Below are positions 1-9,439 of a stretch of 64,000 bases of DNA, piece after piece (the first letter of the stretch is position 1; the number at the start of each line of letters is the position of its first letter). The notes beneath the pieces were generated by a model. That model was not told the DNA's origin and did no database searches. It saw nothing but the letters and a program-made list of their open reading frames with translations. Location: the NCBI GenBank assembly GCA_002633025.1, contig NMRB01000249.1:179336-243335 (forward strand), written 5' to 3'. This DNA is from Notospermus geniculatus. Taxonomy: Eukaryota > Nemertea > Pilidiophora > Heteronemertea > Lineidae. The translations under genes were made by a program, and so were the position numbers.

Positions 1-490
1 AAATAAGGCAAAGCAGACAAAGAACTCTGTTACTAAGCCACATTGTGGCATTTCTGACAATGGCTTATGCTGATTCAATGGCCGATTACGCTGTTAACAG
101 GCGTGATTTCTTATCTGCACGGGGTGATAGACAGTGAAGCGAACATTCGACTTCGGCTTGGCCTATAAGCAGAAAGCAGACGACCGCCACAAAATCCCGA
201 ATTTTCGTGTTATTTTCGGCGATATTGTATCCATTCATATATGATTACTTACTACGGATATCTTTCGTGGAAACAGTACCGCTAAGCACAACTAATGCGG
301 CGTGTTCACGCAATAGGAGACAAAAATGCATATTCCTGAAAAATCCTCTATGAGGCATTCTACTCACTGGTTCGACAAAGTAATTCGCTGGCTACGCCAT
401 TTTTCGCCTGGCGGCGAGCCCAGGAACCATTGCGTCAAGAGGTAGTGGTGTTGCACAACGCTAGATTTTCCGTAGGGTTGGCGTAATCAA
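1..490. other. Intergenic, no gene seen
   Basis: I see no exon, repeat array or RNA gene here. It is not homologous to the sequence in front of the second copy of the duplicated block, so the left edge of the duplication lies further right, near 772. Confidence 0.5.
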
Positions 491-611
491 TGGCTGATAT
501 TCATAAAAGGTAACAAATGCTTTAACTTCAAGTTTTGCAGTACATTTACATTGGAACTCGCTGTGCAAATCTGAATTAAAAGCATTTGCTAACTTTTATG
601 AATACCAGCCA
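491..611. mobile_element. Short foldback element (MITE-like)
   Basis: The left arm begins TGGCTGATATTCATAAAAGG. The right arm, ending AGCCA at 611, is its imperfect reverse complement over about 35 bp. The element is about 121 bp, has no coding capacity, and shows no clear target duplication. Confidence 0.6.
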
Positions 612-1757
612 ATAGCTCTTTCACGGTGTCAGCTAATGCCAGTCAGCCATGACACTAGCTGCCAAAGGTTGTGCAACATTCTTATTTGTCATCACACCAT
701 TTAGTGACAAGAGGACAGCCAAGTACTACCTTTGGCCAGATCTATCTGAAAAACACTACACGATGTAGTTTGTTTTAAAGAAACTCACTGCAGGCTCACG
801 TCAACACTGCTTTGGCCAAAAGTCGTCAACTGAAAACTGTAAAGAAGAATGGAAAATACAGCACTTTCGATGGTTTCTTGGCCGATTTGGCTGAAGAATA
901 CATGTATAACGATTCTCCAACCCTGTTTCATATTGTCCTACTCAACCAAAATTCAGCTGTTAGCAAGGATATCAAACCATACATTTTTTTGACGTACGTG
1001 TAATGTTCACGAAATCTACTGTGGGTATGGCAGCTTAGTCGTCCAGTGTTGTTGAAGTGACGTAAAATTCTTCCTATATGTCTCCATAATAAATTGCAAT
1101 CCTACAAAAACAATCCATTTCGAAGTTTGTCGTAGTGCGTATACGTACTAGTGTGTAATGTGAGAAAATGTTTAACATGAGATACAGTCTCATTGGTCAA
1201 CGAGCAGAGTGTATTTGTGGACCAAAAATATCCAAGGTATCATCTCATTGGTCAGTCAAAAGGATATGCAAAATCCATTATAGCTTTAAACCAATGGTGA
1301 ACAGCATTTCCTGAACTGTGGTTCCGAAGCAACAGCATTTTTGTTTATAATGTGGTACAAAGTATGTCTGTAAAAAACCTATCAGTGACTTTTGTTTGTT
1401 GGTATTATGCAGTGTTATTTCCTTCGTAGTTTTTCCCTGTGAGAGGACTAGGATGCTAGTTTTTTTAGACGATGATTTTGTACTTATGGGTAAAAGCATA
1501 CAACATGAAAAACGCGTACGAAAATGCATGGACAAATAGTCTGTTAATGTGACTGTTATACTAACCTCGCCCAAAAAACTGCTCAAATATTTGTTTAGTA
1601 GAAATGCTAAATGTATCGGGTGGACAAATTGCATGAACGTTTACGTTCCCCGAGGAAAAGCGAGGCCAAGTCCAAGTATTTACTCGAAATTCCTGGCCAG
1701 GCGACGCCATCTGTTGTCTATGCCTGATGTCACACCTGGTCCTCCTGTACAGGATTA

Positions 1758-2001
1758 AGCCTAGTTTATACTTCGACGCACGACCATCGCCGGCGACCGA
1801 CGCGCGTTCTTGCGTTCGACGCCGAGCCTGTCGTACGATTTGGTCGGCGACCGATCGCGAGGCTGTTATTACTTGAGTCATTTCGTAACAGGTCGCCGTC
1901 GCTAGAGTACGCTGGACTCTGAATCAATTCCGCGAAGTCGGCGTCCAGATTTGATCGGGCGTCGGACGCCGATGGTCGTGCGTCGAAGTATAAACTAGGC
2001 T
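1758..2001. mobile_element. 244-bp MITE with TTA target duplication
   Basis: The ends are AGCCTAGTTTATACTTCGAC and its reverse complement. TTA flanks both sides (1755-1757 and 2002-2004). The element is GC-rich with many CGACGC/GCGTCG words, unlike the AT-rich surroundings. A 3-bp TWA target site is typical of PIF/Harbinger transposons, so this is probably a non-autonomous Harbinger-type element. Other copies: 8878-9121 and 10636-10879. Open frames inside it are by-products of its palindromic GC-rich sequence. Confidence 0.8.
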
Positions 2002-2112
2002 TTACGCGTCTAGATTTTAGATTAGAAAAACTACCCGGGACTTAACAAACAACAACTGCCACTTTCTCCTTTTTTTCCGACACTACAGTATATTTCCTCC
2101 TCCTCCTCTCAG

Positions 2113-2262
2113 GAATGGAGATTACATGAACATATAGAAGTCACGAGGCGGGTCATGACCCAAGAGTTTTCCAGTTCTAGTCGAAACCATCCAGCGTTGT
2201 CGGTCACGTGTCGAGCGGCAAGACGTCCCGGTTACTTTTATTGGAACGTGTTCCTTGTCATG
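2113..2262 (+). CDS. pLGIC exon, copy A: end of ligand domain and TM1
   Basis: A 150-bp, 50-codon, phase-0 exon follows a pyrimidine-rich stretch ending in CAG (to 2112) and precedes GTCAGT. It encodes EWRLHEHIEV at its start, a conserved pre-TM1 SVTCRAARRPGYFYWN and the first part of TM1 (NVFLVM). In pentameric ligand-gated channels this segment joins the last beta strand of the extracellular domain to TM1. It is the same exon as 10991-11140 in copy B. Upstream ligand-domain exons for this copy are not in the window, and the downstream TM3-TM4 exon is cut off at 8372. As drawn, copy A therefore cannot encode a whole receptor. Confidence 0.8.
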
Positions 2263-2484
2263 GTCAGTATCCTAATCTACATAAGTTCTGCTTCAATGCT
2301 TTAACTGGTACCAGAGATTCATGTCTGTGGGATGATCCTGCTGGAATGTATTCTCACACCTCGTAGCACACAATGACATACATGTAGGCCTACATTTCAT
2401 GTCTGCAAGATGGGAACTTGTAGGCCTATCTGTGAGACGTGTCGCGGACATAAAACTCGCACGAATGAGGTAGCACACTGTTTA

Positions 2485-2789
2485 AAGGTGCTCTAGTTCG
2501 AATTGTAAACATTACGGTTTGTTTATTTACATGGTTGATTATAATAGTTATTTTTCCTCGGACAGGTGGCAGCACCGTGTATACCAAAACATTAATGTTA
2601 TCTATTTTTATATCTATCTTGATAAATATTCTTGTAACTGAAATATATTTAGGATTTTACGCTCAAAAACAAACAAAAAGTTGTGAAAGGCGAGATTTAC
2701 ATGTAATTCGATTTTATCTGATTTGTTAGTACCAGAAGTTGACAATAGGTGGCACACCGTAATGTTTACAATTCGAACTAGAGCACCTT
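2485..2789. mobile_element. 305-bp MITE with TA target duplication
   Basis: The ends are AAGGTGCTCTAGTTCGAATT and its reverse complement, flanked by TA (2483-2484 and 2790-2791). The matching place in copy B (11621-11622) is an empty site with a single TA, so this is a genuine insertion after the blocks separated. A near-identical 305-bp copy lies at 60564-60868. TA duplication points to the Tc1/mariner superfamily. No transposase is encoded. Confidence 0.9.
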
Positions 2790-3629
2790 TAACTCACAAA
2801 CATGGCTCGCGAGGATATGATCCTACAGATATTCCCGTGTGTGTGTGTGTGCGGTGCCAGCTTTAGGGCAGGTTCACCTTAATTGTACCAAAAATAGATA
2901 TTTTTGGTTGTACGTAGGACTTCTGCAAAAATGCCTCTTAGCCGTTATTTTCAGGGCACGGTACGGGCCTGCATAAAGAAATCTACTCCGTAAGAAGTAT
3001 GCTGAAAAATGTAACGTTAGCGTTTCTGGCAGTTTTCAATAAACTAAACTAGGCTCAATAGATGTAAATCCCCCTCCAGGGAAAAATTAGGCCTTATTAA
3101 ACCTATAAAACTGACTGCAGGGCGAATTTTGCTGTATTTCTACATCCAACCAAAATGTTTTTCTGCCATGTTGAATTTCAAATGTCGGTGATGACGTCAG
3201 AAGCTGCTCAGCCCCGATTAATGAAGATTCGAACAATGTAAATACATAGTCTGCATTCCTACTGGCCCTCGGGCCGGACCGAGATGTCGACGTTAGGTTG
3301 GCGTAAAATTTAATACCAAAATATCCTTTATGCCAAGACGTCAATTTTTTTGTTTGCTGATAAAATTTGGTATTGTTCATGATGCACATTTCTTTCAGAA
3401 AAATGTTATACATAGCTGTGTTCAAAACTAGCCTTTTCTGGGGCAGAGTCTTTGTTAATGGTAAATCTGTGCACACAACATAAAGTTTATCAAATGATCC
3501 CACTTGTATTAGATTATTTTATCAGATCCAGTCATAGAATAAATATTCCGGTAAATGCAAACAAAAAGAAGATTTAACTGTCAAATTTCGTCAACAATTA
3601 GCAGGGAAGATTGGAAAGAAAGATGGAAG

Positions 3630-3830
3630 TGGGTCTGTTATTGTTGTCAGCAACCGATGTTGACTGATTCCACCACGCCCCCGGATAGCTATAGTATTGT
3701 TGTCGCCCGCCAAAAATGACTAATGCCACCACTCTGCTGATGGGCATATACATGTATTGTTGTTGTCACCTGCCAATGGAGACCATTTCCACCAGGCCCG
3801 CGGATCCGATGAGTGTGCATATCTGTCGGT
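3630..3830. repeat. Degenerate minisatellite, about three units
   Basis: Three imperfect units of roughly 65-75 bp share TATTGTTGTC followed by a CCACCA-containing stretch and a CCCGCGGAT-like end. The homologous region in copy B is about 12455-12620. Confidence 0.5.
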
Positions 3831-3894
3831 TATCTGTAGTTCGTAGTTGCTGAACAAAAAAATTATAAGGGAGTTGCTTCGGCATGAATATCTA

Positions 3895-4154
3895 AAGGGA
3901 GTATGAGAAATAGAAGTTGAAAATAAGAAGTGGGCAATTTTGGAATTTTGCGAGAATTTTTCAATTTCTCAAATTGGGAGAAAATTTTTTCCCATTTTGA
4001 GAAATTTTCTTGAAATGACATGACATTTTGTCTAATTTTTCGGGCGATGTTTCTCAAAATTGGAAAAAATTCTCCCAATTTGAGAAATTGAAAAATTCGT
4101 GCAAAAGTGCAAAATTTCCCACTTCTTATTTTGCACTTTTATTTCTTACTCCTT
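3895..4154. mobile_element. 260-bp foldback MITE with 4-bp target duplication
   Basis: The ends are AAGGGAGTATGAGAAATAGA and a near reverse complement, and most of the element folds on itself. TCTA flanks it on both sides. Copy B has an empty site (TCTG, near 12699). A second member at 18838-19099 is flanked by ATGA, so the 4-bp duplication is consistent. I do not recognise the superfamily. Confidence 0.8.
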
Positions 4155-4224
4155 TCTAATGACGTCTTAACCCCGGGTTTTAATCATGATCACATGAATT
4201 GACAGAAGATGCTTTTTCTTTCAG

Positions 4225-4380
4225 TTTCTAATCAGCGGTCTGTCATTCGCTACATTTGCTGTCTCAGCAACACTTCCTCAGAAGAGGCTCCAATTGGCCT
4301 TTACACTTTTGCTAACTTCTGTGACATTTAAATACGTCATAAATCAGAGCTTACCGAAAATATCATACCTAACGTACATG
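4225..4380 (+). CDS. pLGIC pore exon, version a, copy A
   Basis: This exon has 52 phase-0 codons between TTTCAG and GTAAGT. It encodes the second half of TM1 (FLISGLSFATFAV), the short TM1-TM2 loop, TM2 (RLQLAFTLLLTSVTFKYV) and the TM2-TM3 loop LPKISYLTYM. Arg 0', Thr 6', Leu 9' and Thr 10' of TM2 line up with the Cys-loop receptor pattern. Version b follows after only 71 bp of intron with the same length and phase and 43 of 52 identical residues. The pair therefore looks like mutually exclusive exons. Including both would duplicate TM2 and should not make a working channel. Confidence 0.88.
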
Positions 4381-4451
4381 GTAAGTCTATTTGGTAATCT
4401 ATGTAGTAGGCGGGGCCTAGTATGCTAATTAGCACGTTTTGCTCTTTTCAG

Positions 4452-4607
4452 TTTCTCATCACCGGCCTATCATTTGCAACCTTCGCCGTGAGCCCGATAC
4501 TGCCCCAGAACCGCCTTCAACTTTCATTTACACTATTACTCACTTCAGTGGCATTTAAATTCGTCGTCATACAAAGTCTTCCAAAAATATCTTATCTCAC
4601 CTATATG
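4452..4607 (+). CDS. pLGIC pore exon, version b, copy A
   Basis: This is the second version of the TM1-TM2-TM3 exon: 52 phase-0 codons between TTTTCAG and GTAAGT. Compared with version a it changes Lys to Asn at position -1' of the pore, Ala to Ser at 4', Thr to Ala at 13', Tyr to Phe at 16', Ile to Val at 18' and Asn to Ile at 19'. The TM1-TM2 loop also differs (PI for AT). It appears identical in base sequence to 12995-13150 in copy B. Splicing to the preceding exon at 2262 or to version a is in frame either way, so the choice must be made by splicing control rather than by frame. Confidence 0.88.
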
Positions 4608-5904
4608 GTAAGTACGTCAATTGTTTAAAACACACATGCCAACTTTTCGGCGTCTCTAGAACTTCCACTTTCGCCTCTTCTGTTTTGAACGAATGATTTT
4701 CTCGTGCTTTCTCGCGATGATCCCCGATAACTTTGAATCCCGTGTTGGTTACTAAATGCACTGAACCTGATGACTGAAAGGTCACATAACAGCATTCATT
4801 CTATTTTTTCTCTATACATCCTTAGAAATCTCAAAGATTTTTCTTCAGCGAGAAAATCGTCCGTTCACTACAAACACTAGACGACAAAAGGCGAACGAAA
4901 ATGCCACCAAGTGAAAAAAAAATGAAGGCACGGGGTTAATATTTCTTGGGCTTCGGTTAGTTGTTGGTTTACCCCTTTTGACGGTTTCTAAGGTTTCAGT
5001 GTTAAATCTGTTTTTCCTAATCGATGTTCTGCATGTATCCTATCATTAAATAAAACCCCGGCTATCTAATAAAAAAGTTCAAATCACTGAACTCTTCAAC
5101 ATAGTTGAATGCTTGTTAACTTAGAAAATGGTCTTGACCATTTTGAAATTCTCTCCAAATTCAAAACGACTTGAATTTGGCATATTGGTTTTGAGAATGC
5201 AGTTACAAAACGAGCTTGCGGGTGTTTAACTTGATAGAGTGATTGCCAACTAGCGTTTAAAAATTCGTTAACTAACTCTTAATTAGCCATATAATCAAAA
5301 GTATTGAGATTTGTGTGGACTCCTTGCATTAGTTACATAACAACTTATCAATCGTTCTCTATGGGCTTGATTTAGGAAATGCTTTTGGTGAAGCTGGTAT
5401 CTTTTTTGTAAGCCTTGGGGACCGTTTCGTGCTTCATGCACTGTCTTTTGGCTTTTGGCTTAATGTTTACCCTTTAGCCGCGTGCCTTTGTAATGCTGCG
5501 AGAATAATATTAATGGAAAGTGGCGCAGGAAGATGGCGATGCCAAACAGTTGCTGTGTGTGACACTAACAGAACAATTTAATATTGTCTTCTAACAAGTT
5601 TGTCTTCGACTTCGTGGTGTATACATTGCAATGGAAGTTCCATCTGTTACAACCAGTTACCATTACGATGGCCAAATACTTTTTGAAGTATTGTTAATTT
5701 CAAGTTCAAGCCAAAACTATTTCTGAAAATACATGAAATTCTTTGCAGAGTGGTTTCAATTTTTTAAAATGTAACAAATAAATTGATATTCTGGGAATAT
5801 CATTCGTTTGGGTAAAATGTCCACAGAGTTTGCAAAAATTATGTCTTGGGCATGTACATTTTCCCAGTCTAGGGTATGAGTTTAGGCCGAAGTCATATGT
5901 CATG
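4608..5904. other. Intron sequence, no exon seen
   Basis: This AT-rich intron follows the pore exons and is nearly identical to 13151-14550. It includes a small hairpin near 5125-5150 (GAAAATGGTC against GACCATTTTG). No further exon is visible. Confidence 0.5.
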
Positions 5905-6120
5905 GGGCCGATTTTTTAAACGATAGCTAAGACCACCGGGTTTCATTAACCCTCAGTTGACAAACTGTTTGTTAATCGAAGTGAATTTTTCGATTTTATG
6001 AATCGTTGAGAGCCAAACATTCTAAAAGTCAAAAGGTTTACTTTGGTTAATTCACGGTTTGTCAGAAAAGCCGATGGTTAAACCGAGGTTTACCTTAACT
6101 ATCGTTTAAAAAATCGGCCC
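5905..6120. mobile_element. 216-bp MITE, GGGCCGATTTTTTAAACGAT ends
   Basis: The terminal inverted repeat GGGCCGATTTTTTAAACGAT is matched at the right end by ATCGTTTAAAAAATCGGCCC. Other copies are 14551-15050 (interrupted by a second MITE) and 17852-18073 (opposite internal orientation). The target duplication is not clear. Confidence 0.8.
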
Positions 6121-6342
6121 TTAGTTGTTGTATCTTGTTGTAATGGATGTGCCATCGCGATAAATAATCTGCATGCTTGTATGTAATGATGCTGTACTGT
6201 TGCTTAAGGTACATGTGAAAAATGCCGATTGTTGAACTGTGCTGTTCGTGATCTCTTCGTGTAGTGTCCTGTCCATGCGCAGTGTGGCCCCCAACAATAC
6301 ATTTTCTTACTTTCTGTTATCTTTATTTTCATGTTCATAATC

Positions 6343-6745
6343 GAGAGTTTGAGAAATCGCTCCGTTAACGATAACACTAACGCTAGTTCTGACGTACATG
6401 TATACGGGAGAATCCAACTTACCTCGACGCGAGTCCAGTTCATAAAAATATTGTAAGTTCTAATAATATCGTAACATACATGTAGTAGGGGTAGCATAAT
6501 GGTAGATGGAACAGCTTAGGTATGACACAAGCTGTTCCATTTACCATTATGCTACCCCTACTATATTACGGTGTTATTAGAACTTAGAAAATTTTTATGA
6601 CATGGACTCGCGTCGAGGTACATGTAAGTTGGATTCTCCCGTATTTGCAATGTAAAACACATTTGCAATGTAAAAAAATTAATATACATGTAGTTACATG
6701 TAACGCTAACGTTGCTGTTAGCGGGACTGTCTCTTGAACTCTCTA
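6343..6745. mobile_element. Long foldback element, about 400 bp
   Basis: Outer arms begin GAGAGTTTGAGAAATCGC and end in a diverged reverse complement (GAACTCTCT side). The inner arms, from GGGAGAATCCAACTTACC to GGTAAGTTGGATTCTCCC-like sequence, pair for over 100 bp around a small centre near 6520. Copy B has the same element at about 15272-15655. Five of the TA/TACATGTA differences between the blocks fall inside it. Confidence 0.7.
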
Positions 6746-7041
6746 TTGATATACCCGGGACAATCCATGAATTAAAACAAGTGGATGTAAATGCTTTTAC
6801 TTCCTTTCTGCTGTAAAAATGCAGCGGAGGGTCCTGTGGATGTAAATGCTTTTACTTCCTTTCTGCTGTAAAAATGCAGCGGAGGGTCCTGAACGAAGCT
6901 GAAGTAAAAGCCTTCACTTGACTTATTCGCACCATCCATTATAAATCGACGTTCTATTGTACCAAAAATAGATAAAGACCAGTCTTTATCAATTTTTGAT
7001 AGTACCTAATGATACAAGATCAAGAGCTGCATCCGGTCGTT

Positions 7042-7496
7042 CCCAGGACACAAATCTTACTATGAAAGGTATAATTTTCTTAGTAAGTATCTTACATGTA
7101 GCTATTTCTTAGTAAGATAAGCAACAAAAATGTTGCTATGATTTTCTGAGAAGACTCTTATAAGATTTTTCTCAGTACTTTTTTACTCATAAAATTCTTG
7201 TAAGCCTTAAAAAAATTAAAAATCGTACTACAGTTTTTCTTAGTAATATCAAATAAGAAAAATCTTGTAAGATCTTATAAGAATAGCTATGATATAACAC
7301 AAAGTTCGTCTCTGAATTTCGCAAATTTTCGACCCCAGTCGGGGTCTTCCTCAGCCACTTTCTAGAAGATCTTGCGAAATTCAGAGATGACCTTTGTGTT
7401 ATATCATGTGTCGATCTTTGTGATTTACTTTGGATAAGAATAGCTAAGTTACTTATGAGAAAATAAAACGATTATTAGTAGGATTAATGTCTTGGG
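7042..7496. mobile_element. CTTAGTAAG-rich foldback element 1, copy A
   Basis: The left end CCCAGGACACAAATCTTACT and the right end TAGGATTAATGTCTTGGG are inverted repeats. The body is made of many alternating CTTAGTAAG and AAGATTTTTCTTA words that can fold repeatedly. A retro-element-like insertion (7290-7433) sits inside this copy but not in copy B (15890-16189). Related elements: 7790-8240, 16483-16827 and 31787-32126. Confidence 0.7.
7290..7433 (-). mobile_element. 144-bp foldback insertion with 13-bp target duplication
   Basis: The direct repeat ATAAGAATAGCTA flanks the insertion (7277-7289 and 7434-7446). Copy B has a single target copy (about 16126-16139), so this is a dated insertion. 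The core contains TTTTCGACCCC and GGGGTC, forming a hairpin, enclosed by long arms. On the minus strand the start resembles the starts of 38685-38920 and 41300-41535, so the three form one family. A long target duplication suggests target-primed reverse transcription rather than a DNA transposon. Confidence 0.75.
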
Positions 7497-7789
7497 TTGA
7501 TTCTACCAACACCGTTTGTAGTTTACAAGTTTGACATTGTATTGTCAATTGTCGCTTTGTGATAACTGTCAAACACAACAGTTACAATGTACACTCATTG
7601 GAGTTTGGGTATGCATGGAGTGCATGAAGGTATATCGTGAGCCGATGGTGAAAGGATACCCTGTCGTTATATGATGCAAATAAAAAAAACAGTTCACCGA
7701 CTGACAAATGCCATCTTCATTGAATGAAAATCGTCATGATCCCAAAGGTCATATTGCTGAATGGAAATTACCGATTATTTACTGAACTT

Positions 7790-8240
7790 CCCATGACATA
7801 AGTCTTACTAAGAATCTTATAATTTTCTTAGTACGTATCTTAGCTATTTCTCAGTATTATTAATCAGAAAAATCTTACTTAAAATTTCCTTATGCGATTC
7901 TTATAAGAAACCTCTTAATAGAGTTGTTGTCTATTCATAACTGTTGGGCAGTTCAAACAGCTCACTATCAGGTGACAATACTTGCAATGTACTGCAACAG
8001 TTTGGGACCTTCAACAGTCATGAATAGACAACAACTCTATTAAGATTTTTCTTATGCGATTCTTGTAAGAAAAATCTAAAAAAAATGTAACTAAATCTTA
8101 TAAGAATCTTATCGGAAAAATCTTAGTAAGATTTCTATTATTATCTTAGTAATATTTTTCTCCCCAATATCTTACTAAAAAATAACTAGGATACTCACTA
8201 AGAAAGTTTATAAGATTTTTAGTGTGATTTCGGTCCCGGG
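7790..8240. mobile_element. CTTAGTAAG-rich foldback element 2, copy A
   Basis: This is a second element of the same family, from CCCATGACATAAGTCTTACT to the TTAGTGTGATTTCGGTCCCG side. It contains a 121-bp palindromic insertion (7919-8039) that is missing from the copy at 16483-16827. Confidence 0.6.
7919..8039. mobile_element. 121-bp palindromic insertion
   Basis: The left arm TAGAGTTGTTGTCTATTCAT is matched by ATGAATAGACAACAACTCTA on the right. It is absent at the homologous position in copy B (about 16606-16615), so it is a clean insertion or deletion difference. The target repeat (TTA or TA) is ambiguous because the flank is itself palindromic. Confidence 0.75.
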
Positions 8241-8356
8241 TTCGGCATTTTCCTGGCAGAGGTGTCTGCAATGAGAAGTCCCAAGTAGATGGAAAAAGTA
8301 GGTGGACAGAAAACACTAACACTAATTCTCAAATTCTTCTTCTTGTATACTTTCAG

Positions 8357-8372
8357 GATAAATACGTATTAT
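8357..8372 (+). pseudogene. Remnant of the pLGIC TM3 exon
   Basis: After a good acceptor (TACTTTCAG, ending 8356) comes GATAAATACGTATTAT, encoding DKYVL, the conserved start of TM3. The sequence then departs from copy B and runs into GTAAGG. So copy A stops five codons into the exon that would carry TM3 and TM4. This is either the breakpoint of the duplication or an assembly join. Confidence 0.7.
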
Positions 8373-8402
8373 GTAAGGTATACCTTTAGCTATTGTTTGC
8401 AG

Positions 8403-8497
8403 GGCAGAATACAAAAGCTTAAAGTGGACCTTGGAGTTAAGGAGGCTTCTAGAATACGGGCCCAGTACTTTGCAGTCAGCCTTAACAGCAGGTCCCT
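8403..8497 (+). CDS. Possible pLGIC N-terminal exon
   Basis: A frame opens after TTTGCAG and encodes KLKVDLGVKEASRIRAQYFA. This faintly resembles the first beta strands of the ligand domain, and it sits just upstream of a certain ligand-domain exon. The only plausible donors nearby (GTCCCT after 8493, or GTGTAT) do not end in the phase the next exon needs, so it may be an exon remnant or chance. Confidence 0.3.
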
Positions 8498-8566
8498 GCA
8501 GAAGTGTATAAGCCTTTTTTCAAACACCGGGAATATATCTATATGTACCATTGCTATTTCTTTCAG

Positions 8567-8764
8567 GAATTAAAATCCGTAGAAATAGAAAAATATTGGA
8601 ATCCACTGCTTTACATCGACAATATAATCACAGAAACCAAAGACAGCTGCTGGCTGACCGCGACACCGAACGCTCGGGGAGAGGCCTACGTCATGGAAAG
8701 GAGAAGAATAAAGGGAATATTTCTAGAAAATTTAGAATTGAATGACTTTCCTTTAGATGTACAA
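8567..8764 (+). CDS. pLGIC ligand-binding-domain exon 1
   Basis: This exon has 66 phase-0 codons between TTTCAG and GTAAGT. It encodes the extracellular domain of a pentameric ligand-gated ion channel: KYWNPLLYIDN (the conserved WxPxLxxxN region), GEAYVMERRRIKGIF and LELNDFPLDVQ. The last corresponds to the Cys-loop signature FPxDxQ, but the cysteine expected directly after it is Asp at the start of the next exon. Fourteen residues earlier, the place of the first cysteine is Leu. This is therefore a cysteine-less member of the superfamily, as seen in bacterial channels and some invertebrate families. The next exon in frame is 9440-9547. The signal peptide and first strands are not confidently located. 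Confidence 0.87.
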
Positions 8765-8877
8765 GTAAGTAATGCATTGCGTGAAAGATTTTTTACCCAT
8801 ACGTTTGCAACGCACAGATCATAAGCCTCAAGGAATTCTGGTGATCAACAACAACTTCAGCGATAGTGCCTGCATAA

Positions 8878-9121
8878 AGCCTAGTTATTACTTCGACGCA
8901 CGGCCATCGCCGGCGACCGACGCGCGTTCTTGCGTTCGGCGCCGACCCCGTTGTGCGATTTGGTCGGCGTCCGATCGCGAGGCTGTTATTACTTGAGTCA
9001 TTTCATAACGGGTCGCCGTCGCCGAAGTACGCTGGACTATGAATCAATACCGGGAAGTCGGCGTCCAGATTTGATCGGGCGTCCGACGCCGATGGTCTTG
9101 CGTCGAAGTATAAACTAGGCC
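8878..9121. mobile_element. 244-bp Harbinger-type MITE in pLGIC intron
   Basis: Same family as 1758-2001, inserted in the intron between the two ligand-domain exons. The left flank is TAA and the right flank TGA, a slightly decayed 3-bp duplication. The rest of the intron (8765-9439) shows no exon. Confidence 0.75.
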
Positions 9122-9439
9122 TGACTCGTATCAGCGATCCTAACGGCAGCGTCAGATTCATCGCCAACTTTGGTGTTTTCTGACGCCAGGGCAACATCTG
9201 GTAAGAATGGTTTGAATGAAGGATGTATAATATATAGGCCTACACGTGGGGTGAGATTTCTGCTACGTGATATTAAGCAAGAAATAAACATAATATGGTG
9301 CTAAGAAACACCGATCATAGCCAGACAAATTTAAAGTTATACACAACTAATTAAATTGGAATCTAGGTCACTGAATTTTATTTGTCCGCAAGGACCCTAC
9401 CTAAAGGGTTATAACTACTTTATATTTTATCAATTACAG

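Larger units (their letters stand above)
772..8372. repeat. Duplicated block, copy A
   Basis: This stretch is closely similar along its whole length to 9637-17135. The copies are colinear but differ by single bases, by several clean transposon insertions and by small tandem duplications. The left edge is near the shared GTTTTAAAG (772) followed by a shared CAGGCTCACG. The right edge is inside an exon, where GATAAATACGTATTAT (8357-8372) is the last shared sequence. Copy A contains pLGIC exons at 2113-2262, 4225-4380 and 4452-4607. It is either a real segmental duplication or two haplotypes assembled in series. The sequence alone cannot decide. Confidence 0.9.

Noticed and set aside
812-1003. 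Short open frame in block A (KKNGKYSTFDGFLADLAEE) with a relative at 9667-9909
   Set aside because: The sequence looks protein-like, but its conservation is explained by the recent block duplication. The two copies differ in length and in reading after about 45 residues, and no splice or start context supports it.
1561-1881. Overlapping open frames on both strands around the Harbinger-type MITE
   Set aside because: They arise from the palindromic GC-rich element, and the same frames recur wherever the MITE occurs.
4422-4628. A 68-residue gene starting at an intron ATG before the second pore exon
   Set aside because: It is simply the version b exon read through its splice sites. The acceptor and donor fit the channel family precisely.
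7290-7433. Calling the GACCCC hairpin a hammerhead ribozyme outright
   Set aside because: The core has an extra A between CTGAGGA and the stem, and the two sister copies lack CTGANGA, so it is kept as a hypothesis only.
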